Positions 8,315 to 17,438 of a stretch of DNA of 64,000 nucleotides are shown in pieces. Under the pieces are notes generated by a model. The model had not been told where the DNA came from. It saw only the letters and a list, made by a program, of their open reading frames with translations, and searched no databases. Origin of the DNA: Chryseobacterium sp. JJR-5R (GTDB lineage Bacteria > Bacteroidota > Bacteroidia > Flavobacteriales > Weeksellaceae); contig NZ_CP139137.1 in NCBI RefSeq assembly GCF_034047335.1, forward strand, positions 2,914,001-2,978,000. The letters are read 5' to 3'. How positions within the stretch are numbered: the first letter of the stretch is position 1; the number at the start of each line of letters is the position of its first letter. The translations under genes were made by a program, and so were the position numbers.

Positions 8315-9778
8315 TTAAGAATAAAATTGGATAAAGTTTCTGTGGGCAGTTTCCATGTCATGATGGTCGATTTCATACAGTGCTTTGGCAACTGCATCTT
8401 TCAGGCCTTCCACCTGAGCAAGGTCTGTGTCCCAGAACAGTTTTTCGCTTAGTGCCAGTTCTGAAACCGTATTATAATCTTCGTTCGCCCAGATTTCTCT
8501 GAACCTGTTTACAATCGCCTCTTCGTCATTTAAAGGTAATGATTTATCACCGAAACTCCCCTGGTAAAATCTGATTAAACTTGCCAGAGAGAACGTTAAA
8601 TTCAATGGAAGCTTATTATTCATTTCAACATATTTCAACAAACTCGGAAGCACCCTTACTTTAAATTTGGAAACAAAATACAGAGCAATGCTTGCCTGGT
8701 AATGTTTGATGAACGGATTCCTGAAACGGTCAAAGACCTCTTCTGCAAAATCCTTCAGCTCAGCTTCATCCAACCCTAATGTCTGGTTGACTTCATTAAA
8801 AACAGCATCGCTTAAAAAAGTACCGATAAACGGGTCGTCAACAGATTCTTTTACGGTTTCTTTTCCTGCCAGCACGGCCGGTGCCAGCATCAGAGTATGG
8901 CCGCCATTCAGGATTCTAACTTTTCTCAGGCGATACGGCTGGATATCATCCACCACCAGGATCTGTTCATTGATTTCACTAAAAGGAATCCTTTCTTTCA
9001 GATTTCCGGCTTCCTGAATCACAAAAAGCAGGAAAGTCTCAGAAACCACCATCATTTTATCTTCGTAATCCAGCTGGTCTTCATATGATTCCGCGTCATC
9101 TTTCGGATACCCCGGAACAATCCTGTCAACCAGTGTGTTATGGAAATAATTATTCTGATTGACCCACTCCGTAAAGTCTTCTTCCAAATTCCAGAGCTGT
9201 GCATATTTCAGGATGATCTCCCTCAGCACAAATGCATTGTTTTCAATCAGTTCACAAGGGATAATCCTTAGTCCTTTGTCTGCTGCGCCGTTGAAATGCT
9301 TAAATCTTTCATGCAGTAAAACCGTAACTTTCGCAGGGAAATTTTTATGCGGGCCTTCGTAGGAAGTCTCCGTTTCATCGTAAGCAATCCCCGTTTCCGT
9401 GGTGTTTGAAAATACAAATTCCAGGGCTTCTTCTTTTGCAAGGGCTAAGAATTCATCGTAATCCGCATAGGGGTTAATGGACTTCTGAATCGCAGAAATC
9501 ACCTGTTTTTCATCAATGGTTTCTCCTTTTTTGATTCCACGGGTGAAAAGGGTGTAGAGATTGTCCTGCTCTTCCAGTTTATGAACGGAACCATTCGGAG
9601 TCGGCTGAACGTTGACAATCCCGGCATTGAAACCTGCTTCCCTGTTTAGTTTATCGATTATATAATCCGTAAATCCGCGCATGAAGTTTCCTCCCCCGAA
9701 CTGTACGATTTTGATTGGTAGTTTTATGTCTGATCCGCTGTTCTGGCGGTTGATCTGTTGTTTTGTCTGATTTTCCAT
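8315..9778 (-). CDS. uxaB: Tagaturonate reductase (altronate oxidoreductase)
   Basis: NADH-dependent reduction of D-tagaturonate to D-altronate, the step between UxaC and UxaA. The 487 residues match the usual length. The mannitol-dehydrogenase fold is visible: the nucleotide-binding start KIVQFGGGNFMRGF (about residues 23-36), FVFSNTTETGIAYD, IIPCELIENNA, DRIVPGYP, and the catalytic region VRILNGGHTLM. Mannonate and fructuronate enzymes are relatives, but with uxaA and uxaC in the same cluster the altronate role is the most likely. It sits between exuT (95 bp upstream) and uxaA (3 bp downstream). Confidence 0.93.
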   Translation of the reverse strand: MENQTKQQINRQNSGSDIKLPIKIVQFGGGNFMRGFTDYIIDKLNREAGFNAGIVNVQPTPNGSVHKLEEQDNLYTLFTRGIKKGETIDEKQVISAIQKSINPYADYDEFLALAKEEALEFVFSNTTETGIAYDETETSYEGPHKNFPAKVTVLLHERFKHFNGAADKGLRIIPCELIENNAFVLREIILKYAQLWNLEEDFTEWVNQNNYFHNTLVDRIVPGYPKDDAESYEDQLDYEDKMMVVSETFLLFVIQEAGNLKERIPFSEINEQILVVDDIQPYRLRKVRILNGGHTLMLAPAVLAGKETVKESVDDPFIGTFLSDAVFNEVNQTLGLDEAELKDFAEEVFDRFRNPFIKHYQASIALYFVSKFKVRVLPSLLKYVEMNNKLPLNLTFSLASLIRFYQGSFGDKSLPLNDEEAIVNRFREIWANEDYNTVSELALSEKLFWDTDLAQVEGLKDAVAKALYEIDHHDMETAHRNFIQFYS

Positions 9779-9873
9779 TTTTTAATTTGAATTAAATTGT
9801 GTTTTTAATCCGATGAAATCCTGATGCTGAATGCTGTTAAACGCAAAGTCCGCAAAGATTTTTTAACTCGTCA

Positions 9874-11403
9874 TTATTTACTGATCACTTTATATTTCGG
9901 CACCAATGATTTCATCACCACCCATGCAATCAGGTAAGCAACGGCACAGATTGAGAAAATGATCATGTATCCTTTATCAATTCCGTCCGAGACTACAGCT
10001 CCTGATTTTTTCAGCTGTTCAAAAAAACCTTCCGGCAAACGGTCATTGACATATTGAGGGTATTTTTCCAGCAACGGAACCCCGTCAACGGTTGACCATG
10101 CTTTATGCGCGTGATCAAATAACAATCCTGAAGATTTATTAATTAAAAATGAACCGATTCCGCCTGCCATGCCTCCGATTCCCGTAATGGTTGCAATGGC
10201 TTTTTTAGGGAACATATCGCCTACGGTTGAGAAAATATTGGCGGACCATGCTTGGTGTGCTGCTCCTGCCACCCCGATAATTAAAACAGGAAGCCAGTAA
10301 GTGATTGTTCCTAAAGGTTGTGCTAAAAGGGCTAACAGAGGAAAAAAGGCAAAGATCAGCATGGCTTTCATCCTTCCGTTATACGCATTCATTCCTAATT
10401 TTTCCACAAAATATTTTGGAAGCCAGCCTCCGATGATGGATAGCAGCGTAATCATATACAATACGAATAACGGCAATGCACTTTGGGTAGAATCCATCCC
10501 GTACACCGAACTCAGGTAAGCCGGCGTCCAGAATAAGAAAAACCACCAGACTCCATCGGTCATAAATTTCCCGAAAGCAAAAGCCCAGGTCTGCCTGTAG
10601 CTGAAACATTCCCTGAACGTAAATACTTTTTCCGGAACGGAAGTATCTTCATTGGGAAGATCATCCTGGTCCTGATTAATGTAGGTCAGTTCATGCTCGT
10701 TGACTCTTTTATGCAGATGGGGTTTTTTGTATACAAAGACCCAAAGGCCCATCCATACAAATCCCAGTGCTCCGATAATGATAAATGCCCACTCCCAGCC
10801 CATTGACTTGGCAATAAACGGAATGGTAATCGGTGCTGCCAGAGCTCCTACTGTGGCTCCCGCATTCCAGATACTGGTAGAGAATGCCCGGTCTTTTTTA
10901 GGGAAATATTCTGCCGTAGTTTTAATGGCTGCCGGGAAATTCCCTGCTTCGCCGATTGCCAGTACGAAACGGGCAAAAATGAATAAGGTAACACTTGTGC
11001 TGATGATGGCAGAAGTATTGGAAACGGTGGCAATTAATTCTTTTGAACCGTGAAAGCCTGCCATCCAGTTTCCGGTAAGGATCCCGGAGGTTGCCACTCC
11101 GCAGAATGCATGTAAAACGGCCCCGATAGACCAAACCCCGATGGCCCACAGGAAACCTTTTTTGGTATCCATCCAGTCTACAAATTTTCCTGCGAAAAGC
11201 ATCCCCACTGCATAAAATATGGAAAATAGTGCGGTGATGTTTCCGTAATCATTGTTATTCCAATGAAATTCGGGTGCAATGAAGTCTTTCCACGTTAATG
11301 ACAGTACCTGGCGATCCAGATAATTGATGGTGGTGGCAAGAAATAACAGTAAACAAATAGTCCATCTGTATTGGGTCGGTTTAAGCGATTTAACTGAACT
11401 CAT
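9874..11403 (-). CDS. exuT: Hexuronate MFS transporter, ExuT-like
   Basis: A 509-residue major facilitator protein, inner membrane, expected to import galacturonate or glucuronate with protons. About twelve hydrophobic helices are visible. The first is preceded by TINYLDRQVLSLTW, which is characteristic of the anion:cation symporter branch containing ExuT. Other family-like segments are FVLAIGEAGNFPAAIKTTAEYFPKKDRAF (given here as one conserved helix region) and ITGIGGMAGGIGSF. An extra loop near residues 425-470 makes it longer than the roughly 470-residue E. coli protein. Its place between kdgA (26 bp) and uxaB supports the substrate. Uptake of short unsaturated uronides is an alternative. 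Confidence 0.9.
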   Translation of the reverse strand: MSSVKSLKPTQYRWTICLLLFLATTINYLDRQVLSLTWKDFIAPEFHWNNNDYGNITALFSIFYAVGMLFAGKFVDWMDTKKGFLWAIGVWSIGAVLHAFCGVATSGILTGNWMAGFHGSKELIATVSNTSAIISTSVTLFIFARFVLAIGEAGNFPAAIKTTAEYFPKKDRAFSTSIWNAGATVGALAAPITIPFIAKSMGWEWAFIIIGALGFVWMGLWVFVYKKPHLHKRVNEHELTYINQDQDDLPNEDTSVPEKVFTFRECFSYRQTWAFAFGKFMTDGVWWFFLFWTPAYLSSVYGMDSTQSALPLFVLYMITLLSIIGGWLPKYFVEKLGMNAYNGRMKAMLIFAFFPLLALLAQPLGTITYWLPVLIIGVAGAAHQAWSANIFSTVGDMFPKKAIATITGIGGMAGGIGSFLINKSSGLLFDHAHKAWSTVDGVPLLEKYPQYVNDRLPEGFFEQLKKSGAVVSDGIDKGYMIIFSICAVAYLIAWVVMKSLVPKYKVISK

Positions 11404-11429
11404 CGTTAATTTAAGAATTTAGTTATGTA

Positions 11430-12089
11430 TTATTTTAAAGCCTGAATGATATCCAGTACTTTCTTTGTTTCATTTTCGATGGCTGCATAATCTTTGGCAG
11501 CCATCAGGTCTTTACTTACCAGCTTGCTTCCCATTCCCACGGCAGAAACACCGGCTTTGAACCAGCTTTCAATACTTTCTTTTGTAGTGTCCACACCTCC
11601 GGTCGGCATAAATTTCAGATTCGGGAAAACATCTTTTACGGCGCTCATAAATCCGGTTCCCAACACATTTCCGGGAAACAGTTTAATAAAGGTTACGCCT
11701 GCATTTTCAGCTTCTATAATTTCTGTCGGGGTCATGCAACCCGGGCTGTACAAAAAGTCTTTCGGAATTAAAAATGCCGCCACTTCCGCCACAAAACCCG
11801 GACTGATAAAAAAATCCGCTCCTGCCTGGTAATATTCTTCGGCTTGTTTTACATTTTTGACGGTTCCTATTCCTAAAAGCATTTCCGGCATTTCTGCATT
11901 GCGGACTTCTACCATTTTTTTGAAATTGCCCAACGCAGCTTCTCCGCGGCTGGTATATTCTACCGCACGTATTCCTGCTCTGTAAAGCGATTTCAGTATC
12001 TCTAAAGTTACCGTTTCATCTGCATTATAATAAAGAGGCAGGACCCCCTGATTGATAATGGTATTGGTAACTAATTGAATTTTTGTCAT
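11430..12089 (-). CDS. kdgA: 2-dehydro-3-deoxy-phosphogluconate aldolase
   Basis: Class I aldolase splitting KDPG to pyruvate and glyceraldehyde-3-phosphate, the last shared step of both uronate branches. It has 219 residues, the normal size. The Schiff-base lysine is Lys136 in FIKLFPGN. The catalytic glutamate is probably Glu44 in RAVEYTSRGE. The pyruvate/phosphate-binding segments FMPTGGVD and VGMGSKL are present. It lies between kdgK and exuT on the same strand, with a 241-bp gap on the kdgK side that holds only a short direct repeat (CTGCTGAGTTTT twice) and no gene. Confidence 0.94.
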   Translation of the reverse strand: MTKIQLVTNTIINQGVLPLYYNADETVTLEILKSLYRAGIRAVEYTSRGEAALGNFKKMVEVRNAEMPEMLLGIGTVKNVKQAEEYYQAGADFFISPGFVAEVAAFLIPKDFLYSPGCMTPTEIIEAENAGVTFIKLFPGNVLGTGFMSAVKDVFPNLKFMPTGGVDTTKESIESWFKAGVSAVGMGSKLVSKDLMAAKDYAAIENETKKVLDIIQALK

Positions 12090-12330
12090 TTTGTTTAATT
12101 ATTTTATTTGAAAATAATCTTTGATGGGATTAAATGCATCCTTTAGTATGCTGCCTTTTCAGGGCTTTTATCTTGTTCTTTTTGAGCGGAGAGTCTGCTG
12201 AGTTTTTTTTCTGCTGAGTTTTAAAGGTTCATAAAGCCGCTCTGCTTATAAAGTAAAGACCATCAAGACTTAGACAGTATTTACTGTATTGGGTACCTTT
12301 TTAAGCCAACCGCTCAAGCCCACCCGCCGG

Positions 12331-13338
12331 TTACCTCTTGATGCGTCCTCCGGAATTCCCGGCCATTACTTCGAGGATATCTTCTGCGCTGCAGTAATTG
12401 ATATCGCCTAAAATGGTGTGTTTAATGGCACAGGCGGCATTGGCGAAATGCAATGCTTTTTCGTCACCGAAATTTAATAACCCGTAAATCAGACCGGCTG
12501 CAAAAGCATCTCCTGTCCCGATCCTGTCGACCACAGGATTTACTTCCAGAAGTCCGGTTTCAAAATAATTCCCTTCAACCAAAGCCCGTCCCTGCGTCTG
12601 CTGGGAACTTGCCGTAACGCCGATTCTTATTTTGTCGAAAATTTTATGAATAGATGGACACTGTTTTTTTAATTCTTCACAAGCTTCCATGAAACCTTGC
12701 TGGTCTGACGTAAACTGAGTCCCTAAAATTTCATTGATCTCATTCACTCCGCCGATAAAAACCGTTGAGTAAGAAACCAGCTCTTTTAACACTTCGTTTC
12801 CGCTTTTTCCGTATTTCCAGAGGTTGGAGCGGTAAGCAGGATCGGCAGTCACTTCAATGCCCATTTCACGGGCAGTCAATAAACCTTTTTTCAGCGTTTC
12901 ATAGGCACCTTCTGAAATTCCTGGGCTGATGCCTGTCCAGTGGAAATATCCGCAGCCTTCCAGCGCTTTTTTCCAGTCTACCTGTTCAGGTCTGATATTG
13001 GCGAAAGAACCGTTCAGCCTGTTGTATGCAATTCTGCTGGCCCGTACTGAGGAACCGACTTCCAGGAAATACAGCCCTAAAGGATGTTCATTCTTACTGA
13101 TGAAAGCGGTATCAATACCAAAGCTCTTCACAAAAGAAAGCGCCGATTCTCCTACGAAATCATCTGAAACAGCACTTACATGCTTTACTTCGCAGCCCAT
13201 GGTGGCCAGTGAAGAAGCAACGTTCAGCTCTGTACCGCCAAAAAAGAATTCCATTTCGTGGCTCTGCTTCATGATCCGGTTTCCCGGTGGTGAAAGCCTC
13301 ATGATGACTTCGCCGAAAGTAAGTATTTTGCTAGACAT
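12331..13338 (-). CDS. kdgK: 2-dehydro-3-deoxygluconokinase
   Basis: PfkB-family sugar kinase that phosphorylates KDG to KDPG, joining the UxaA and KduD branches. It has 335 residues. The N-terminal substrate region is KILTFGEVIMRLSPPG and GGTELNVASSLATMG. The PfkB signature with the anion hole and catalytic base is DRIGTGDAFAAGL (Asp277). DPAYRSNLW is typical of KDG kinases. It lies between uxaC (185 bp upstream) and kdgA. The gaps on both sides are larger than elsewhere in the cluster, so an internal promoter is possible, but I see no clear one. Confidence 0.93.
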   Translation of the reverse strand: MSSKILTFGEVIMRLSPPGNRIMKQSHEMEFFFGGTELNVASSLATMGCEVKHVSAVSDDFVGESALSFVKSFGIDTAFISKNEHPLGLYFLEVGSSVRASRIAYNRLNGSFANIRPEQVDWKKALEGCGYFHWTGISPGISEGAYETLKKGLLTAREMGIEVTADPAYRSNLWKYGKSGNEVLKELVSYSTVFIGGVNEINEILGTQFTSDQQGFMEACEELKKQCPSIHKIFDKIRIGVTASSQQTQGRALVEGNYFETGLLEVNPVVDRIGTGDAFAAGLIYGLLNFGDEKALHFANAACAIKHTILGDINYCSAEDILEVMAGNSGGRIKR

Positions 13339-13523
13339 ATTTTAATAGATACCCTTTTATTGTTTAATATCTGCTGTTATTCAAACGCAAAGAGCGCTAG
13401 TTTTTTTAACCACTGACTGTCTTTAAGTTTGCAAAGATTTTTTATTTAGCTATGCTCAAAAACATTTTCAGGTTTAGAAAAAATTGCAGATAGGTAAATT
13501 ATTGTTTTTATTTAATCCGGAAT

Positions 13524-14921
13524 TTAAAAATCGAAATAATTTTTAGCATTGTGGTAACAGATGTCGGAAATGGTTTTCCCGATCAGTTCCATATCATCCG
13601 GCAGTTCTCCGTTTTTCATTTCTTCCCCGAAAAGGTTACACAGCACCCTTCTGAAGTATTCATGCCTTGGATAAGAAAGAAAGCTTCTGGAATCCGTCAA
13701 CATGCCTACGAAGCAGCTGATAAGGCCCATGTTGGAAAGGGCATTCATCTGCCTGATCATCCCGTCTTTCTGATCCAGGAACCACCATCCTGAACCGAAC
13801 TGCACTTTCCCTCTGATGCTGCCGTCATTGAAATTCCCGATCATCGTAGCGAAAATTTCATTGTCGGCAGGATTTAAATTATATAGGATTGTTTTGGTCA
13901 GTTTATCTTTTCCGTCTAAGGCATTCAATAATTGAGACAGCGTTTCAGCCTGCACGAAATCACCGATAGAATCCCATCCGGTATCCGGGCCTAAAATTCT
14001 GTGCATCCTTTCGTTGTTGTTTCTCAATGCTCCCAGGTGGAACTGCTGCACCCAGCCAAAAGTATGGTAGATTTCTCCCAAGAATAATAAAATTGCTGTT
14101 TTGAACTGGTTTACCTGCTTTTCAGCGATTGCTTTCCCTGATAATTTATCCGTGAAAATGGTATTAACCTCTGTTTGCGAAGCTTCTTCAAAAGAAATGT
14201 TGTTCAGACCGTGGTCACAAAGCCGGCATCCGTTTTCGTGGAAATATTCAATCCTTTTAAGTAAAGCATCACACAAAGCCTGATAAGAATTAATCTCAAT
14301 TCCGGCCGATTCGCCTAATTTGGAAATATAATCTGTGAAGTTGTGGTTTTCAATCAGGATCGCTTTATCCGGACGGAACGCCGTGCTTACTTTAATATCG
14401 AAATCACTTTTTGCCAGGTCCTGGTGGTAATTTAAAATATCAGTAGGATCTTCCGTGGTACATAAAGATTCTACATTCATCATTTTCAGCAAACCTCTGG
14501 TTGATTTTTCCGGAGTCTGGAGCTGTGCGGTGATGTTTTCATAGATTTCCGAAGCATTATCTGCATTCAGCAATTCATCAATCCCGAAATATCTTTTCAG
14601 TTCCAGATGGGTCCAGTGATATAAGGGATTTCTGAGGGTATGGGGAACCGTTCCGGCCCAGGCCTGGAATTTTTCTTTGTCTGAAGCATCCCCGGTAATG
14701 AACTTTTCGTTCACGCCCATCGTACGCATGGCCCTCCACTTGTAATGGTCGCCGGCAATCCAGACCTTGGAGATATTTTCGAAAACGGTATCTTCTGCAA
14801 TATCTTTAGGAATCAGGTGATTATGGTAATCGATAATCGGCTGCTTTTCTGCGTAGCTGAAGTAGAGTTCTTCAGCATATTTATTCTGTAATAAAAATTG
14901 ATCTGTTATAAAAGGTTTCAT
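13524..14921 (-). CDS. uxaC: Uronate isomerase (glucuronate/galacturonate isomerase)
   Basis: Isomerises D-galacturonate to D-tagaturonate (and glucuronate to fructuronate). It has 465 residues, against about 470 usually. The amidohydrolase-like metal site is IIDYHNHL (His33, His35). Family segments follow: WRAMRTMGVNE, NPLYHWTHLELKRYF, QFHLGALRNNN, and the C-terminal GMLTDSRSFLSYPRHEYFRR. It lies 18 bp after kduD on the same strand. It is the entry enzyme for saturated galacturonate released by GH28 proteins in the neighbouring operon. Confidence 0.96.
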   Translation of the reverse strand: MKPFITDQFLLQNKYAEELYFSYAEKQPIIDYHNHLIPKDIAEDTVFENISKVWIAGDHYKWRAMRTMGVNEKFITGDASDKEKFQAWAGTVPHTLRNPLYHWTHLELKRYFGIDELLNADNASEIYENITAQLQTPEKSTRGLLKMMNVESLCTTEDPTDILNYHQDLAKSDFDIKVSTAFRPDKAILIENHNFTDYISKLGESAGIEINSYQALCDALLKRIEYFHENGCRLCDHGLNNISFEEASQTEVNTIFTDKLSGKAIAEKQVNQFKTAILLFLGEIYHTFGWVQQFHLGALRNNNERMHRILGPDTGWDSIGDFVQAETLSQLLNALDGKDKLTKTILYNLNPADNEIFATMIGNFNDGSIRGKVQFGSGWWFLDQKDGMIRQMNALSNMGLISCFVGMLTDSRSFLSYPRHEYFRRVLCNLFGEEMKNGELPDDMELIGKTISDICYHNAKNYFDF

Positions 14922-14939
14922 TCTTTTCTGGTTCTGTGG

Positions 14940-15722
14940 TTATTCATTAGCCGGTTTTCCGATGGTGGCCAGGATTCCTCCGTCAACGTAAATAATCTGC
15001 CCGTTAATGAACTTACTGGCATCGGAAGCTAAGAAAACGGCGGTTCCGGCAAGGTCTTCAGGGTTCCCCCATCTTCCTTCCGGTGTCCTGCTGATGATAA
15101 AATCATTAAACGGATGCCCGTCTACACGGATGGGTTCCGTCTGGGAAGTGGCAAAATACCCGGGACCGATCCCGTTCACCTGGATGTTGTGTTTTGCCCA
15201 TTCCGTTGCCAGGTTCTTGGTCAGCATTTTAAGGCCTCCTTTTGCAGAAGCATACGCCACTACATTGTCACGGCCCAGCTCGCTCATCATGGAGCAGATG
15301 TTGATGATTTTTCCGGATCTTCTTTTGATCATGTGTTTGCCGACCAGCTTGGACATGATGAAGGGACCGGTAAGGTCTACATCAATTACTTTTCTGAAGT
15401 CTTCCACTTCCATATCAATAGCCGGAATACGTTTGATGATTCCTGCATTGTTGACCAGAATGTCTATTTTGCCGTGTGTGGCTTCCATCAGCGCTACTTT
15501 CTGAATGGCTTCCAGCTCGTCTGTCACATCAAAGAGATAGCCTGTTGCACTGTATCCTTTGCTCCGGTAATACTCCAGTGCCGCTTCTAATTTTGAGGGG
15601 GTTGTACTTGTAATGGCCAGTTCTGCGCCTGCTGCGGCAAGGCCTTCTGCCATAGCCATTCCCAAACCGTGGGTACCGCCTGTTACAACGGCTGTTCTGC
15701 CGGATAAATCAAATAAATTCAT
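14940..15722 (-). CDS. kduD: 2-dehydro-3-deoxy-D-gluconate 5-dehydrogenase
   Basis: Short-chain dehydrogenase reducing 2,5-diketo-3-deoxygluconate to KDG with NAD(P)H, in the unsaturated-uronate branch. It has 260 residues. The cofactor motif is TGGTHGLG (14-21), with NNAG at 91-94. The catalytic residues are Ser144, Tyr157 and Lys161 (YASAKGG). The C-terminus is FINGQIIYVDGG. It follows kduI by 8 bp, which supports KduD over other SDRs. Confidence 0.95.
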   Translation of the reverse strand: MNLFDLSGRTAVVTGGTHGLGMAMAEGLAAAGAELAITSTTPSKLEAALEYYRSKGYSATGYLFDVTDELEAIQKVALMEATHGKIDILVNNAGIIKRIPAIDMEVEDFRKVIDVDLTGPFIMSKLVGKHMIKRRSGKIINICSMMSELGRDNVVAYASAKGGLKMLTKNLATEWAKHNIQVNGIGPGYFATSQTEPIRVDGHPFNDFIISRTPEGRWGNPEDLAGTAVFLASDASKFINGQIIYVDGGILATIGKPANE

Positions 15723-15730
15723 TGGGAAAG

Positions 15731-16567
15731 TTACTTTAGTTCATTGGTTTTAACACCGTCCATATCGCCATAATCCATATTTTCTCCGGCCATTCCCCAG
15801 ATAAAGGTATAGTTTGAGGTTCCGGCTCCTGAGTGGATTGACCATTCCGGAGACAGTACCGCCTGCCTGTTGCTCATAAAAATATGGCGTGTTTCATCCG
15901 GCTGGCCCATGAAATGGCTTACCGTCTGCCCTTCTTCAAGATCGAAATAGAAATAGGCTTCCATTCTTCTGGCATGGGTGTGCGCGGGCATCGTGTTCCA
16001 GATGCTTCCCGGCTGAAGTTCCGTCATTCCCATCTGAAGCTGGCAGGTTTCCAGTACACTGTTGACAATAAGTTTATTGATTACACGCCGGTTGGCATAT
16101 TTTTCATCACCCAGCTCTACAATTTCAGCTTCGTTTTTGGTGATCTTTTTTGTAGGATACGTATGATGTGCGGGTGCGGAGTTGATGTAAAAGTAAGGCT
16201 GTTCCCCGCCTGTTTTTTCAAAAACCACTTCTTTTGCTCCTTTACCGATGTACAGAGCTTCTTTATTTCCCAGCTCGTATATTTGGCTGTCTACGGTTAC
16301 TTTTCCGGCACCGCCGACGTTGATAATGCCAAGTTCTCTCCTGTCCAGGAAATGTTCTGCTTTCAGATCATCGGTCGGTTCCAGCTTTAAAGCTTTTGAG
16401 GAAGGCATGATACCGCCAACAATCAGCCGGTCATACATGGAATAAACCAGCTTTATTGTATCTTCATTAAATAAATCATTGATCAGGAACTCCCTTCTGA
16501 GATCTTCTGTAGTATACTTCTTAACATCTTCAGGATGATGGGCGTAACGAAATTCCGAATTTGTCAT
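15731..16567 (-). CDS. kduI: 5-keto-4-deoxyuronate isomerase
   Basis: Isomerises 5-keto-4-deoxyuronate (DKI) to 2,5-diketo-3-deoxygluconate. It is a cupin of 278 residues, the same length as the E. coli enzyme. The zinc ligands fall at the positions known for that enzyme: His196, His198 and Glu203 in MPAHTHARRMEAY, and His245 in EWSIHSG. It is the first gene of the minus-strand uronate cluster. A LacI-type operator lies about 55 bp upstream of the start (16622-16633), so the whole cluster is probably repressed without pectin products. Confidence 0.97.
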   Translation of the reverse strand: MTNSEFRYAHHPEDVKKYTTEDLRREFLINDLFNEDTIKLVYSMYDRLIVGGIMPSSKALKLEPTDDLKAEHFLDRRELGIINVGGAGKVTVDSQIYELGNKEALYIGKGAKEVVFEKTGGEQPYFYINSAPAHHTYPTKKITKNEAEIVELGDEKYANRRVINKLIVNSVLETCQLQMGMTELQPGSIWNTMPAHTHARRMEAYFYFDLEEGQTVSHFMGQPDETRHIFMSNRQAVLSPEWSIHSGAGTSNYTFIWGMAGENMDYGDMDGVKTNELK

Positions 16568-16621
16568 ACTTCTTTTTACTTTTCTTTATTTGCGGTTTTA
16601 TCAAAACCTGTTAAACATTGC

Positions 16622-16633
16622 GTAATCGATTGC
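16622..16633. promoter_or_regulatory. LacI-type operator upstream of kduI
   Basis: GTAATCGATTGC is one base from the perfect palindrome GCAATCGATTGC. Flanking bases extend the symmetry (TGCGTAATCGATTGCA at 16619-16634). It lies about 55 bp upstream of the kduI start, a normal repressor position. Confidence 0.7.
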
Positions 16634-17244
16634 ATAAAATTACACCAAATTGAGCAGAAATACTTATGGGATAAATATATAATTAATATTTAACCTGTTA
16701 ACAAAAATTTAATTTTAATTTATAAAAATCTAAAATACAACTGATTAAAATTTAATACCCATAGAAATCGGGTGAAAATATGCTTTGAAAATATTTCTTT
16801 TTTTTACCGAAATCCATGTCTGCTCCATGTGCAGTTTTAAAATCAGCATAGCAGATTAAAGGAATTGCGTAATATTGATTTAACAATGATCTTATTATTT
16901 ATATCATTATATCATCCACAAAATACAATAAATTTACCAATGAAACAATCCTGAAAATAATATTCAGGAAAAGATGATAAAAATCAGGAAAAATGTAAAA
17001 TACGTCTGGCTGAATGTTAATTTCGGGACATTTTCAGAGTCGAAAATTAGATAATTTTAAGTAATTTTTAACATTGCAAAAGTGAATTGATTTATTTTCA
17101 TATCATATTTATCATTAAATATTTTACTAAGTTTTAATTCAAAAAGCATTAATAATCAATACTTTAATACCCATATCTGATATTACACCGTTTACTATTT
17201 ATTAACAGGAAAAAATTATTTAATGAAAAAATAACATTTTTTTC

Positions 17245-17274
17245 TTTGCGTATTGGAAAATAATATTAGTTTAG
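17245..17274 (+). promoter_or_regulatory. Possible Bacteroidota-type promoter for susC
   Basis: TTTG at 17245-17248 and TAGTTTAG at 17267-17274 approximate the -33 TTTG and -7 TAnnTTTG boxes, with 18 bases between them and one mismatch. The operator at 17304-17315 would then lie about 25 bp downstream of the start, where a bound repressor could block elongation. AGGAGG at about 17273 is too far from the start codon to be a ribosome site. Confidence 0.3.
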
Positions 17275-17303
17275 GAGGCATAATATTTACTGTGAAACTT
17301 TAC

Positions 17304-17315
17304 GCAATCGATTGC
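17304..17315. promoter_or_regulatory. LacI-type operator upstream of susC
   Basis: GCAATCGATTGC, a perfect 12-base palindrome, 124 bp before the susC start. An identical copy lies at 51216-51227, and near-identical ones occur beside other pectin genes. Confidence 0.75.
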
Positions 17316-17438
17316 ACTCCATGCGTGATTATTTTCCTGAAAATAGATACCACTAAAAAGCAGCATACTTAAAAAATCCACAAAAAAAGAGATTGAAAAA
17401 ATCTTCAACCAAAAAATTAAAACTATAAGGATACTTAA

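Larger units (their letters stand above)
16568..17438. other. 871-bp divergent intergenic region kduI/susC
   Basis: An AT-rich, non-coding stretch between the two divergent operons. It contains one LacI-type operator near each end (16622-16633 and 17304-17315, centres 682 bp apart). There is a small hairpin at 16949-16969 (TCCTGAA, 7-base loop, TTCAGGA) and a possible susC promoter at 17245-17274. No open frame with coding character is seen. It is long for a simple divergent promoter, so long leaders, a small RNA or looping between operators remain possible. Confidence 0.7.

Noticed and set aside
6717..8452. Several long open frames opposite uxaA, the longest 291 codons
   Set aside because: They mirror the codon pattern of uxaA on the other strand and have no family resemblance. 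uxaA has full domain support.
17271..17278. AGGAGG as a ribosome binding site for susC
   Set aside because: It is about 160 bp from the start codon, and Shine-Dalgarno use is rare in this group.
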